Positions 7,783 through 15,826 of a DNA stretch of 16,999 nt are shown piece by piece. The DNA lies in NCBI GenBank assembly GCA_024694785.1, contig JAILJL010000002.1:1-16999 (forward strand), read 5' to 3'. Source of the stretch: Lachnospiraceae bacterium. GTDB taxonomy: Bacteria; Bacillota; Clostridia; Lachnospirales; Lachnospiraceae. The number at the start of each line of letters is the position of its first letter. Position 1 is the first letter of the stretch. Both the position numbers and the translations under genes were made by a program. The notes under the pieces were generated by a model that saw nothing but the letters and a program-made list of their open reading frames with translations, was not told the DNA's origin and searched no databases.

Positions 7783-8322
7783 ATGAGACGGCAATTTTTG
7801 TTTTTAATAATTGCATTTATTGCGGTGCTTTTCTACGGTTGCGGCAAGGAAGCACCGGAGATTACGGAAGTAATATCGGAAGAAGCGTATGAAAGAGAAC
7901 TTTTATCCGAAGAAAGTACGATTGTTGTGCAGATTGACGGTGCGGTTAATGATCCGGGAGTCTATGAACTGCCCGGAGGCAGCAGGATAAGAGACCTGGT
8001 TGTAGCTGCAGGCGGTATGTGCGATGATGCCGTATTGGAGAGCATCAATCTTGCTGAGATTGCCATTGACGGCATGAGATATCATGTTATGACTGTTACG
8101 GAATACGAAGCCGGGCGAGGCGGTGCATCTGCCATGGTCAATATTAACACCGCGACGGTTAAAGAACTTATGACTCTTGCTGGAATCGGTGAATCGAAGG
8201 CGAAGAGTATAGTAGAATACCGGAAGAAGAACGGACTGTTTAAGTCTGTGGAAGATCTTCTCAAGGTATCGGGGATTAAGAGGGGAACACTTAACAAGAT
8301 TATGGATGATATAACGATATAA
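7783..8322 (+). CDS. comEA: ComEA-type DNA-binding lipoprotein (SLBB plus helix-hairpin-helix)
   Basis: ComEA is the surface receptor that binds double-stranded DNA during natural transformation and passes it towards the ComEC channel. The 179-residue protein has an N-terminal hydrophobic segment ending 'AVLFYGC', a plausible lipobox with Cys20. This suggests lipid anchoring in place of the simple transmembrane anchor of the Bacillus protein. Residues about 46-105 form the SLBB domain ('IDGAVNDPGVYELPGG'). Residues 118-177 form the paired helix-hairpin-helix with 'VNINTATVKEL', 'GIGESKAKSIVEYR' and 'VSGIKRGTL'. The ATG at 7783 follows AAGGGAGGT (7768-7776). An upstream in-frame TTG at 7738 has no ribosome binding site and would bury the signal peptide, so it is rejected. 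It is first in an apparent operon, 14 nt before the response regulator. Confidence 0.9.
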   Translation: MRRQFLFLIIAFIAVLFYGCGKEAPEITEVISEEAYERELLSEESTIVVQIDGAVNDPGVYELPGGSRIRDLVVAAGGMCDDAVLESINLAEIAIDGMRYHVMTVTEYEAGRGGASAMVNINTATVKELMTLAGIGESKAKSIVEYRKKNGLFKSVEDLLKVSGIKRGTLNKIMDDITI

Positions 8323-8336
8323 TAAGGGGCGAAGAT

Positions 8337-9026
8337 ATGTCTAAGAGAGTTCTTGTGGTTGATGACGAGAAGTTAATAGTAAAGGGAATCAAATTCAGTC
8401 TCGAACAGGATGGAATGGATGTTGATTGTGCATATGACGGTGAGGAAGCGCTTAATCTTGCGAAAGCCAACTCGTACGATATGGTATTACTTGATGTCAT
8501 GTTGCCTAAGATGGATGGCTTTGAAGTATGCCGTTCGATAAGAGAATTCTCGGATATGCCTATAGTTATGCTCACAGCCAAGGGTGATGATATTGATAAG
8601 ATATTGGGCCTTGAGTATGGTTGTGATGATTATATCACTAAGCCTTTCAATATATTGGAAGTCAAAGCCAGAATCAAAGCGATTATGAGAAGAACAACTT
8701 CTTCAAGAGTCAGAGAAGAAGATCCTTCGGAAGTTATAGAATCCGGGGATCTTAAGCTTGACTGCGATTCCAGACAATTGTTTGTTCTTGGCAAGTCGGT
8801 TAATTTAACCGCTAAGGAATTTGATCTTCTTGAGCTTTTGGTTAAGCATCCTAATAAAGTCTATTCAAGAGAGAAATTGCTTGAGATTATCTGGGGTAAG
8901 GACTACCCGGGCGACGAGAGAACGGTGGATGTTCACGTTAGACGTCTTCGCGAGAAGATAGAGCCTAATGCGAGCGAGCCGAAGTACGTCCACACAAAAT
9001 GGGGAGTCGGATATTATTACGCATAA
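8337..9026 (+). CDS. OmpR/PhoB-family response regulator
   Basis: This is a two-domain cytoplasmic transcription regulator of 229 residues. The receiver has the acidic pair Asp9-Asp10, phospho-acceptor Asp53 in 'MVLLDVMLPKMDG', Thr80 in 'VMLTAKGDD' and Lys102 in 'DDYITKPF', so all switch residues are intact. A linker of about 20 residues leads to a winged-helix effector domain. Its features are 'LTAKEFDLLELLVKHP', the recognition-helix region 'RTVDVHVRRLREKIE' and the terminal wing 'WGVGYYYA'. It lies 14 nt after comEA and 15 nt before the histidine kinase, clearly its partner. The target genes cannot be read from the sequence; autoregulation of this operon would be a natural guess. Confidence 0.95.
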   Translation: MSKRVLVVDDEKLIVKGIKFSLEQDGMDVDCAYDGEEALNLAKANSYDMVLLDVMLPKMDGFEVCRSIREFSDMPIVMLTAKGDDIDKILGLEYGCDDYITKPFNILEVKARIKAIMRRTTSSRVREEDPSEVIESGDLKLDCDSRQLFVLGKSVNLTAKEFDLLELLVKHPNKVYSREKLLEIIWGKDYPGDERTVDVHVRRLREKIEPNASEPKYVHTKWGVGYYYA

Positions 9027-9041
9027 GATCAAGGAATTATT

Positions 9042-10469
9042 ATGTCAGGTAAGTTTTCTTTTCGAAAATTGAGCAGTATCAAGATTAAGATATTTATATT
9101 GCTAATTCTATTCAGTATCATACCGCTTGTTGTATTGCGGTATGGTATTCTTGTTAATTTCGTTAATCATGAAGTTGAGATGAAGAAAATCGAGATTATG
9201 TCCCAGTCCAAGCTACTTGCGACGCAGATATCTTCTGCGGGCTTTCTCGATGATCCGACTTCTGAAATCATTAATACCCAGTTATCACAGTTATCGAATT
9301 ATTATGGTGGTCGCGTAATGCTTGTAGACAGGTCTTATACGATCATCAAAGATACCTATCAGATGGATGAGGGTAAGGTAATTACTTCGAAAGAGGTTGT
9401 CAGAAGCTTTGGCGGAGAAGTTGTATCTTATTATGATCCGGAATATCTTTTTATAGGTCTGACTTTGCCGATTAACGATCAGGAGACTTCGACGCCTTAT
9501 GGTGTATTGATTGTTAACGTATCTTCCGAAAGCATAATGGAGGATAAGGACTATTATGCCGCACAGGCGGATCTTATTCTTATAATCGTTGCGATTGTTG
9601 ACTTTTGCCTTGCGATTCTGTTTTCGCAGATTCTTGTGTATCCGATGGTTAGGCTTCGTCGTATGCTTAATGAGAGAAGACATGGTATAATTGATGAAGA
9701 GATTCATGTATCGGGTAATTACGAGACGGAAGCATTGTGTGAAGAGATAAATGGTGTATTCAAGAACATGAAGACTTTGGATGAGTCACGGCAGGAATTC
9801 GTGTCAAATGTCTCTCATGAGCTTAAGACACCGATTACTTCGATGAAAGTTCTGGCAGATTCTCTCCTTGCGGATGAGAATACTCCGGCTGAATTATATC
9901 GTGAATTCATGCAGGATATTGCTGAGGAGATTGACAGAGAGAGTCAGATAATCAACGACCTTCTTTCGCTGGTTAAGATGGATAAGCAGAATCCCGAGCT
10001 TAATATCAAGCAGGTTAATATTAATGAACTTCTGGAAGTTATATTAAGGCGTATCAAACCGATTGCGGAAAAAGCCGATGTGGATCTTATACTGGAAAGC
10101 TTCCGTCCGGTTACTGCCGATATCGACGAAGTAAAGATGTCCCTTGCAATCTCGAACCTTGTCGAGAACGCGGTTAAGTATAACAAAGAAGGCGGTTACG
10201 TCAAAGTTACTCTTAATGCGGATCATCAGTACTTCTATTTGAACGTTGAAGATAATGGTATGGGTATTCCGGAAGACTCGCTCGATCATGTATTTGAGCG
10301 TTTCTATCGTGTTGATAAGTCTCATTCAAGAGAAATCGGCGGTACGGGTCTTGGTCTTGCGATTACCAAGGGTTCTATCGTTATGCATAAAGGTGCTATT
10401 AAAGTAGCGTCTACTTTAGGTGAGGGAACGACATTTTCGGTTCGCGTTCCTCTTATCTATATAGCGTAA
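9042..10469 (+). CDS. Membrane sensor histidine kinase (HAMP, HisKA, HATPase)
   Basis: This 475-residue kinase is the cognate partner of the upstream regulator. A first membrane helix (about residues 14-37) and a second (about 176-200) bracket an extracytoplasmic sensor of about 140 residues that contains 'VMLVDRSYTIIKDT', a PAS/Cache-like pattern. A HAMP-like linker follows (about 200-248). The phospho-accepting His259 sits in 'FVSNVSHELKTPITSMK'. The ATP-binding domain has the N box 'SNLVENAVKYN' (Asn376), G1 'DNGMGIP' (404-410), the F box 'FERFYRVDKSHSR' and G2 'GGTGLGLA' (433-440). All key residues are present. The overall layout resembles the WalK/ResE/MtrB class. The stimulus is unknown. 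The lipoprotein encoded 13 nt downstream is a candidate modulator of the sensor domain. Confidence 0.95.
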   Translation: MSGKFSFRKLSSIKIKIFILLILFSIIPLVVLRYGILVNFVNHEVEMKKIEIMSQSKLLATQISSAGFLDDPTSEIINTQLSQLSNYYGGRVMLVDRSYTIIKDTYQMDEGKVITSKEVVRSFGGEVVSYYDPEYLFIGLTLPINDQETSTPYGVLIVNVSSESIMEDKDYYAAQADLILIIVAIVDFCLAILFSQILVYPMVRLRRMLNERRHGIIDEEIHVSGNYETEALCEEINGVFKNMKTLDESRQEFVSNVSHELKTPITSMKVLADSLLADENTPAELYREFMQDIAEEIDRESQIINDLLSLVKMDKQNPELNIKQVNINELLEVILRRIKPIAEKADVDLILESFRPVTADIDEVKMSLAISNLVENAVKYNKEGGYVKVTLNADHQYFYLNVEDNGMGIPEDSLDHVFERFYRVDKSHSREIGGTGLGLAITKGSIVMHKGAIKVASTLGEGTTFSVRVPLIYIA

Positions 10470-10482
10470 GGAGGTGCGGTTC

Positions 10483-11439
10483 ATGAGAAGTAAGATTATC
10501 AAAGTGCTGAGTCTGGTGATTGCTCTGTCCGTATTATTCTCTCTTACGGCTTGTGACACATCCATTGTGGGAGAGCATAACGAAAAGATAGAGGGTGCAT
10601 ACAGTCTTTATTATCTGAGCGCCGATGCGACTCAGATAGTGCCCAGCGATTATATGCCTAAGGAGCGTAAGGCGGTATCTCTTGTTGAAGAGTTTATGGA
10701 GAAGCTGGCAATGCAACCTGCAGATGATTCGTGCATGGAGACAATTCCGCGCTACATTATCTTGCAGGACTATTCACTTGAGAAGAAGCAGCTTTCTTTG
10801 TATTTTAATGAATTATATTCGAATCTGCCGATAGACAGAGAGGTGTTGACCAGAGCCGCGATAGTACGTACGCTTACACAGATACAGGGAGTTGAGTGTG
10901 TATACTTTTATGTTTCCGAGAAACCGTTAAAGGACGCAATGGGCAAGTATGTGGGAATGATGACGGCGGACAGTTTTGTTGAGAATGTAGGACGCCAGAT
11001 CAATAACATTTCTCCGCAGAATATTACACTTTATCATCCGACGGAAGACGGGCTTAACCTTACTAAGGTTACCAAGCAGGTATATGCAAGTAATACATAT
11101 TCTGCAGAGAAGCTTATTATTACGCACCTTATGGAAAAAGATGATAAGTATAAGTCTGTTATATCCGATGGCACTAAGCTTATCAGTATTTCGACTATGG
11201 ATGGCGTGTGCTTTGTTAACTTTGACAGCGGATTCCTTGCTCAGGATTATATGCTTAGTGAGGAAGTTATAATATATGCCATAGTCAATTCTCTTTGTGA
11301 ACTTCCAAATGTCAATAAAGTTCAGATTCTTGTTAACGGAGATACGGACTTTGTGTATAGAGACGAGATGACCTTGCAGGAATTATATGAAAGAAATCTG
11401 GATATTGTGGTAGATGAAAACAGTAAGGATGGTGAATAA
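10483..11439 (+). CDS. Lipoprotein with two GerMN domains
   Basis: This 318-residue protein has a classical lipoprotein signal: basic 'MRSKIIK', a hydrophobic core and the lipobox 'LTAC' with Cys24. The mature part contains two GerMN-like modules, at about residues 40-150 and 180-290. Each has the pattern of a beta strand, a helix carrying 'REVLTRAAIVRTLTQIQGVE' or 'SEEVIIYAIVNSLCELPNV', and a closing strand ('CVYFYVSEKPL', 'KVQILVNGD'). GerMN domains are known from GerM of Bacillus, a sporulation/germination envelope protein, and from LpqB of actinobacteria, which acts with the MtrB sensor kinase. The ATG at 10483 follows AAGGAGGTG by 7 nt; the GTG at 10474 lies inside that site and is rejected. 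Its place directly after a sensor kinase supports an LpqB-like role, which is inference. Confidence 0.85.
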   Translation: MRSKIIKVLSLVIALSVLFSLTACDTSIVGEHNEKIEGAYSLYYLSADATQIVPSDYMPKERKAVSLVEEFMEKLAMQPADDSCMETIPRYIILQDYSLEKKQLSLYFNELYSNLPIDREVLTRAAIVRTLTQIQGVECVYFYVSEKPLKDAMGKYVGMMTADSFVENVGRQINNISPQNITLYHPTEDGLNLTKVTKQVYASNTYSAEKLIITHLMEKDDKYKSVISDGTKLISISTMDGVCFVNFDSGFLAQDYMLSEEVIIYAIVNSLCELPNVNKVQILVNGDTDFVYRDEMTLQELYERNLDIVVDENSKDGE

Positions 11440-13599
11440 TTGAAAAGACCGCTTATAGTGGTCGCATGCCTTACCCTTTTATTAACGATAATAAGGCTTC
11501 GGTTTTTCCCCGGTAACGATGAGGAGATTCGGGAGCTTTTATTACCTTATGCAGACGCGAAGCTGCCTATTGCGGGTAAAGGTATAATTAAAGAAGTGCG
11601 ATCGGGAGAATATAGCGTACGATATTACGTTACATCGATTGAATTGGAGCTGTCAGGCTCCGTACAAAGATCCGATTCCGGATTTTTGATTTCCTTTTAC
11701 AAATATGAGAGTATTAATAATAAACTGTCGGATGGACTTATTCCGGGTGCGGAGGTAAGTTTTTTCGGCGTGCCGGAATATTTCGAGAAGGCTTCGAATG
11801 ACTGCGGATATGATGAATTCCGGGATATGTATGGTAAAGGAATGGTCATGAAGATTAAGGGAGAGAAGATAGAGGTTATTGCAAAACCTGTGGGGATTAA
11901 GCGTTTCTTGCGTAAGGTGCGCGATAATGTGTCGGTTTTCTATTCGGAAGCACTCGATGGTAAAAGCGCCGGAGTATTATCTGCCGTATGCCTTGGGGAT
12001 AAGGAGCTGCTTTCGGCGGAACTTCGTGATGATTATGGTAAGGCGGGAATGAGTCATGTGCTTGCGATATCAGGGTTGCATATATCGATTTTCGGAGTCT
12101 GCATATATGAATTCCTGCGGCGACGCGGAGTCGGTTTTGCTATAGCGGCAGCAGTTGCCGTTATATCCGTGCTTTTATATATTATGATGGCAGGAGTTAC
12201 GGTGTCGTCTCTTCGCGCGGTTATCATGTTTGTTATATCCATGGGTGCCAATGTGCTTGGCCGTAAGTATGACGGGTTAAATGCGTCATTTCTGGCATTT
12301 TGTCTGATCGTGCTGTGGAATCCGCGATATATGCTCCAAATCGGTTTCATGTATTCTTTTGCGGCTGTAATGGGTATCTACCTTGTAAATGAATTGATTG
12401 AAGGCAAGTATAGAAGAGTGAATCCGATACTGCGAATGCTGGCATCATCTGCGGGCGTGTGCATAATGACATTTCCGATTACCGCTTATTATAGCTATGA
12501 AGTCCCTGTATATACGGTAGTGCTTAATCTTATAATAATTCCTCTTGTGACACCGCTTCTTATATCGGGCGTTGCTGCGGGAATTATATCTTATGCGTCG
12601 TATGACTTGGGAAGTGTTGCCTTGATTCCTGCAAAGCTGATTCTTAAGTTTTTTAATATGATTGCTTCATATTATGATAGCATTCCGGGGAGTGTCGCAG
12701 TTATCGGGCGCCCCTATAAAATGCTTCTCCTTGTATATTATGCGGGAATCATAGTTATATATTTCGGATTAAAGAAGCGCCTGCAGTGGGGGATCGGAAT
12801 AATCCTTCTTATAGCGCTTCTGATATTGCCGAACAGAATCTATCGCGATTCCGTAACGTTCCTTGATGTAGGGCAGGGGGATGGAATCTATATTGAAACC
12901 GCATCGGGATATAAGATCATGATTGACGGAGGAAGCTCAAGCAAGAATAATGTGGGAGAAGGAGTAATCCAATCTTATCTAAGCTGTCACGGAAGAGGTG
13001 GTATCGATATGTGGTTCATATCCCATTATGATAGCGACCATATATCGGGGCTTGTTGAATTACTTTATGCAAGATATAGTATAGATGCAATTTTTCTTGC
13101 AAAAAGTGAAGAAAGTGTGAAATACAGGGAAATAACAGAAGCTGCTAAGAGAAATGGTGTCAAGGTCTGCGAGATTCATGAATTTACGGAGGTGAAGATA
13201 GGAAAAGACAGGATTTTTGTTATGCCGGTTAATGGGGATGATGCGAATGACAGGGGGCTTATAGTCAGAATGGATTATCAGACAGAGGGCATTGATGCGC
13301 TCTTTGCGGGAGATATCTCTATGGAAATGGAGAGAAGTCTTGTTAATGCGCGTGGAGTCGGTGCGTTATTTGACGGAGTGGATATATTTAAGGCTATACA
13401 TCATGGTTCGCGGAATTCCAACTCCGATGAGATGCTTGCAAAGTGTAAACCCAAGACTATCGTAATATCCTGCGGCCGCAATAACCGCTATGGTCATCCT
13501 CATAGTGAAGCGGTCGAACGTATGCAGCGGTATACAGATGATATAAGAATAACCGCCCGTTGCGGCGGGGTGGTCTTGCGACCTGCTTATCCTGACTAA
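11440..13599 (+). CDS. comEC: ComEC/Rec2-type DNA uptake channel with metallo-beta-lactamase domain
   Basis: ComEC is the inner-membrane channel that takes up single-stranded DNA during transformation. The 719-residue protein has the three family parts. An N-terminal membrane helix is followed by a soluble DUF4131-like region (about residues 25-150). A multi-helix 'competence' domain (about 180-455) carries the signature 'GMSHVLAISGLHISIFG', with His206 and His214. The C-terminal metallo-beta-lactamase domain begins at 'VTFLDVGQGDGIYI' (Asp476) and holds 'SHYDSDHISGL' (His529, Asp531, Asp533, His534), 'FAGDIS' (Asp625) and 'IHHGSRNS' (His654, His655). The hydrolase motifs are intact, so nuclease activity on the non-transported strand is plausible. 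The start is TTG at 11440, directly abutting the GerMN gene stop, with AAGGA about 10 nt upstream. No ComEB-type deaminase lies between comEA and comEC. Confidence 0.95.
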   Translation: MKRPLIVVACLTLLLTIIRLRFFPGNDEEIRELLLPYADAKLPIAGKGIIKEVRSGEYSVRYYVTSIELELSGSVQRSDSGFLISFYKYESINNKLSDGLIPGAEVSFFGVPEYFEKASNDCGYDEFRDMYGKGMVMKIKGEKIEVIAKPVGIKRFLRKVRDNVSVFYSEALDGKSAGVLSAVCLGDKELLSAELRDDYGKAGMSHVLAISGLHISIFGVCIYEFLRRRGVGFAIAAAVAVISVLLYIMMAGVTVSSLRAVIMFVISMGANVLGRKYDGLNASFLAFCLIVLWNPRYMLQIGFMYSFAAVMGIYLVNELIEGKYRRVNPILRMLASSAGVCIMTFPITAYYSYEVPVYTVVLNLIIIPLVTPLLISGVAAGIISYASYDLGSVALIPAKLILKFFNMIASYYDSIPGSVAVIGRPYKMLLLVYYAGIIVIYFGLKKRLQWGIGIILLIALLILPNRIYRDSVTFLDVGQGDGIYIETASGYKIMIDGGSSSKNNVGEGVIQSYLSCHGRGGIDMWFISHYDSDHISGLVELLYARYSIDAIFLAKSEESVKYREITEAAKRNGVKVCEIHEFTEVKIGKDRIFVMPVNGDDANDRGLIVRMDYQTEGIDALFAGDISMEMERSLVNARGVGALFDGVDIFKAIHHGSRNSNSDEMLAKCKPKTIVISCGRNNRYGHPHSEAVERMQRYTDDIRITARCGGVVLRPAYPD

Positions 13600-13702
13600 A
13601 AAGAATACAATCTCACGTGCATAATAACGCAAAATATTATATACTAATAGTGTTATGTAGAGGGTGCTACGTGTGACTTAAAATGCGCAAAGGATGGTTC
13701 TG

Positions 13703-15826
13703 ATGGATAACGAGAGAAAGATGTCATTTTATGAGGCGTGGAAGCTTAAGAGGCAAGCCCGCAGGGAAGAGAAGCGCTTAAAGAAGCTTATCGGAAGCGA
13801 GAAGGAGTATACATCCAAAGTCCGCTACGATTCCGAGAAGTTACTGGCCAAACAAATTCAGGAGGACCTTAAGGCAACTCCTGTCGAAGAACTTTCCAAA
13901 GCAAAGGAAGGCATCCGTGTTCAGGCCTTAAAGGATGCAGGTATAACCAATATATATCAGCTTAGGAATATGTCGGTATCGAGGCTTAATGCCATCAAAG
14001 GTGTCGGTGAAGTATCTGCCAAAGCGATTACGAAAAATGTTACTAAGATAGAACAAAGTGCCATAAGCAACGCTACTGTCAGAATAAATGCCGATAAGCC
14101 TTCCCACCAAGATGAGCAGCTTGTGTCAGACCTCTATAAGCTTCGCAAAACCAAGAATATAAGTAATGATGCCGAGAGGCTTTATAATGAGAATCACGAC
14201 GAGATAAGGGAGCTTGTTAAGAAATCAAAGCCCGCAAGAAACTTTATCTCCTGGTCGCTTGCATCAAAGGAGAAGCGTGATATTGCGGTGCAAAGCCTCG
14301 ATGCTTTAAAGGCCAAGATAGAAGCGGATTATTCCGATAACATCCACGAATTATATCTTAGAAAAAAAGAAGAATTAAAAGCCAAGCACGAAGAAATCTG
14401 GCGTGATTACAGAGGTAATGCAGCAGGATATCTTACGACTCTGGAACGCACAAAGGATAATAAGTCTTCGAAAAAAGACCTAAAGCATACCGAAGAAGTT
14501 GCAATCAAAAACGGTTTGCCTGAAGAATTGGCAGTTGCAATCGGCAATCTCCCGGTAGCTCTTGGCGGACTTAAGATAGAACTTCGTCTATACCAGGAAT
14601 ACGGAGTCAAATATATAATCAATCAGGGAGCTGTGTTACTTGGCGACGAAATGGGTCTTGGTAAGACAGCTGAAGCAATCGGCGCAATGGTTGCACTACG
14701 TAATACCGGGGCAACCCACTTTCTTGTTGTATGTCCTGCAAGTGTATTGGTTAACTGGATAAGAGAAGTAGAGAAGTTCTCCGATCTGGTAACGCATAAG
14801 ATTCACGGTAAGACATTTGAAAGCGCTTACGATGATTGGATCGGTACCGGCGGAGTTGCGGTTACAACCTATGAAACCCTGGACAAAATCGGACTGCCGG
14901 ATGATTTTACATACTCGATGCTTGTTGTGGATGAAGCACATTACGTCAAGAATCCGAGGGCAGAACGCACAAATAACCTTCTATACGTAAGACAGCGTAC
15001 CGATAGGGTGCTTTTCATGACGGGTACGCCCATTGAGAATAATGTCGAAGAGATGTGCTTTCTTATAAGTTGCCTTCAGCCTGAAGTTGCAAAGACTGTA
15101 TACGGAAGTACTTCGCTTGTAATGGCACCGGACTTCAGACGTAAGGTATCAAGCGTATATTTCAGAAGAACCCGTGAAGATGTACTTAACGAACTTCCGG
15201 AAAAGGTCGAAAACGATGAATGGCTCGAGCTTACCAAGGCGGAAAAAGATCTTTATAAGACTTTTGTTGATGATGAGGGCTACAGTAAACAGCGTCAGGT
15301 ATCATGGCTTATAGAGAATCCTGCAGAATCCTCCAAGGGTCAGCGTTTGCTTGAGATTGTAGAAGAGTATATGGAGAACAATCGTAAGATACTTATCTTT
15401 TCTTTCTTTATCAATACCATCGAGAAAGTCATGGAAATGTGTAGTGATTATAAGGTATTCGGCCCTATTAACGGAAGCATAAGTACGGATAAAAGGCAAA
15501 ACATCATTGATGAATTTACAAAGCATGAAGGTCCCGCAATATTAGTCTCTCAGATTCAGGCAGGCGGTACGGGATTAAATATTCAGGCAGCATCTGTTAT
15601 AATATTCTGTGAGCCGCAGCTTAAGCCATCGCTTGAGACCCAGGCGATTGCAAGAGCTTTTAGAATGGGACAGGTTAATACCGTTATGGTACATAGATTA
15701 TTGTGTCAGGATACGGTTGATGAGCAGATAGTTCTTATGCTTGAGAATAAGCAAGAAATATTCGATAATTTTGCGGACGAATCGGAAAGCGGTAAGGAAA
15801 GTGTATCAGAAATCAAGAGCAATTGA
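13703..15826 (+). CDS. SNF2-family DNA translocase/helicase with N-terminal helix-hairpin-helix
   Basis: This is a 707-residue superfamily 2 ATPase. After a basic N-terminus, residues about 70-115 form a helix-hairpin-helix-like DNA-binding segment ('DAGITNIYQLRN' and 'IKGVGEVSAKAI'). A charged, probably coiled-coil region follows (about 120-240). The SNF2 motor starts near residue 280: Walker A 'DEMGLGKT' (315-322), motif Ia 'LVVCPASVLVNWIREVEKF', Walker B 'DEAH' (410-413), motif III 'MTGTPIENNVEEM', motif V 'QAGGTGLNIQAAS' and motif VI 'QAIARAFRMGQ' (647-657). The motor is short and lacks the SWIM zinc module of many bacterial SNF2 proteins, which recalls the SMARCAL1-like branch. ATG 13703 lies 8 nt after AAAGGA; ATG 13694 overlaps that site and is rejected. 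It lies about 100 nt after comEC. A role in DNA repair or recombination is likely but inferred. Confidence 0.9.
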   Translation: MDNERKMSFYEAWKLKRQARREEKRLKKLIGSEKEYTSKVRYDSEKLLAKQIQEDLKATPVEELSKAKEGIRVQALKDAGITNIYQLRNMSVSRLNAIKGVGEVSAKAITKNVTKIEQSAISNATVRINADKPSHQDEQLVSDLYKLRKTKNISNDAERLYNENHDEIRELVKKSKPARNFISWSLASKEKRDIAVQSLDALKAKIEADYSDNIHELYLRKKEELKAKHEEIWRDYRGNAAGYLTTLERTKDNKSSKKDLKHTEEVAIKNGLPEELAVAIGNLPVALGGLKIELRLYQEYGVKYIINQGAVLLGDEMGLGKTAEAIGAMVALRNTGATHFLVVCPASVLVNWIREVEKFSDLVTHKIHGKTFESAYDDWIGTGGVAVTTYETLDKIGLPDDFTYSMLVVDEAHYVKNPRAERTNNLLYVRQRTDRVLFMTGTPIENNVEEMCFLISCLQPEVAKTVYGSTSLVMAPDFRRKVSSVYFRRTREDVLNELPEKVENDEWLELTKAEKDLYKTFVDDEGYSKQRQVSWLIENPAESSKGQRLLEIVEEYMENNRKILIFSFFINTIEKVMEMCSDYKVFGPINGSISTDKRQNIIDEFTKHEGPAILVSQIQAGGTGLNIQAASVIIFCEPQLKPSLETQAIARAFRMGQVNTVMVHRLLCQDTVDEQIVLMLENKQEIFDNFADESESGKESVSEIKSN

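Noticed and set aside
9291..9707. A 138-codon minus-strand open frame inside the histidine kinase
   Set aside because: Its composition is that of a shadow frame and it is antisense to the sensor domain of a well-supported kinase.
13617..13645. A possible promoter upstream of the SNF2 gene (TATACT at 13640-13645)
   Set aside because: The -10 is good, but no acceptable -35 sits at 16-18 nt and there is no TGn extension, so I could not support it over chance in AT-rich DNA.
13655..13672. A short inverted repeat GTAG...CTAC as a comEC terminator
   Set aside because: The stem is only 4 bp and no T-tract follows.
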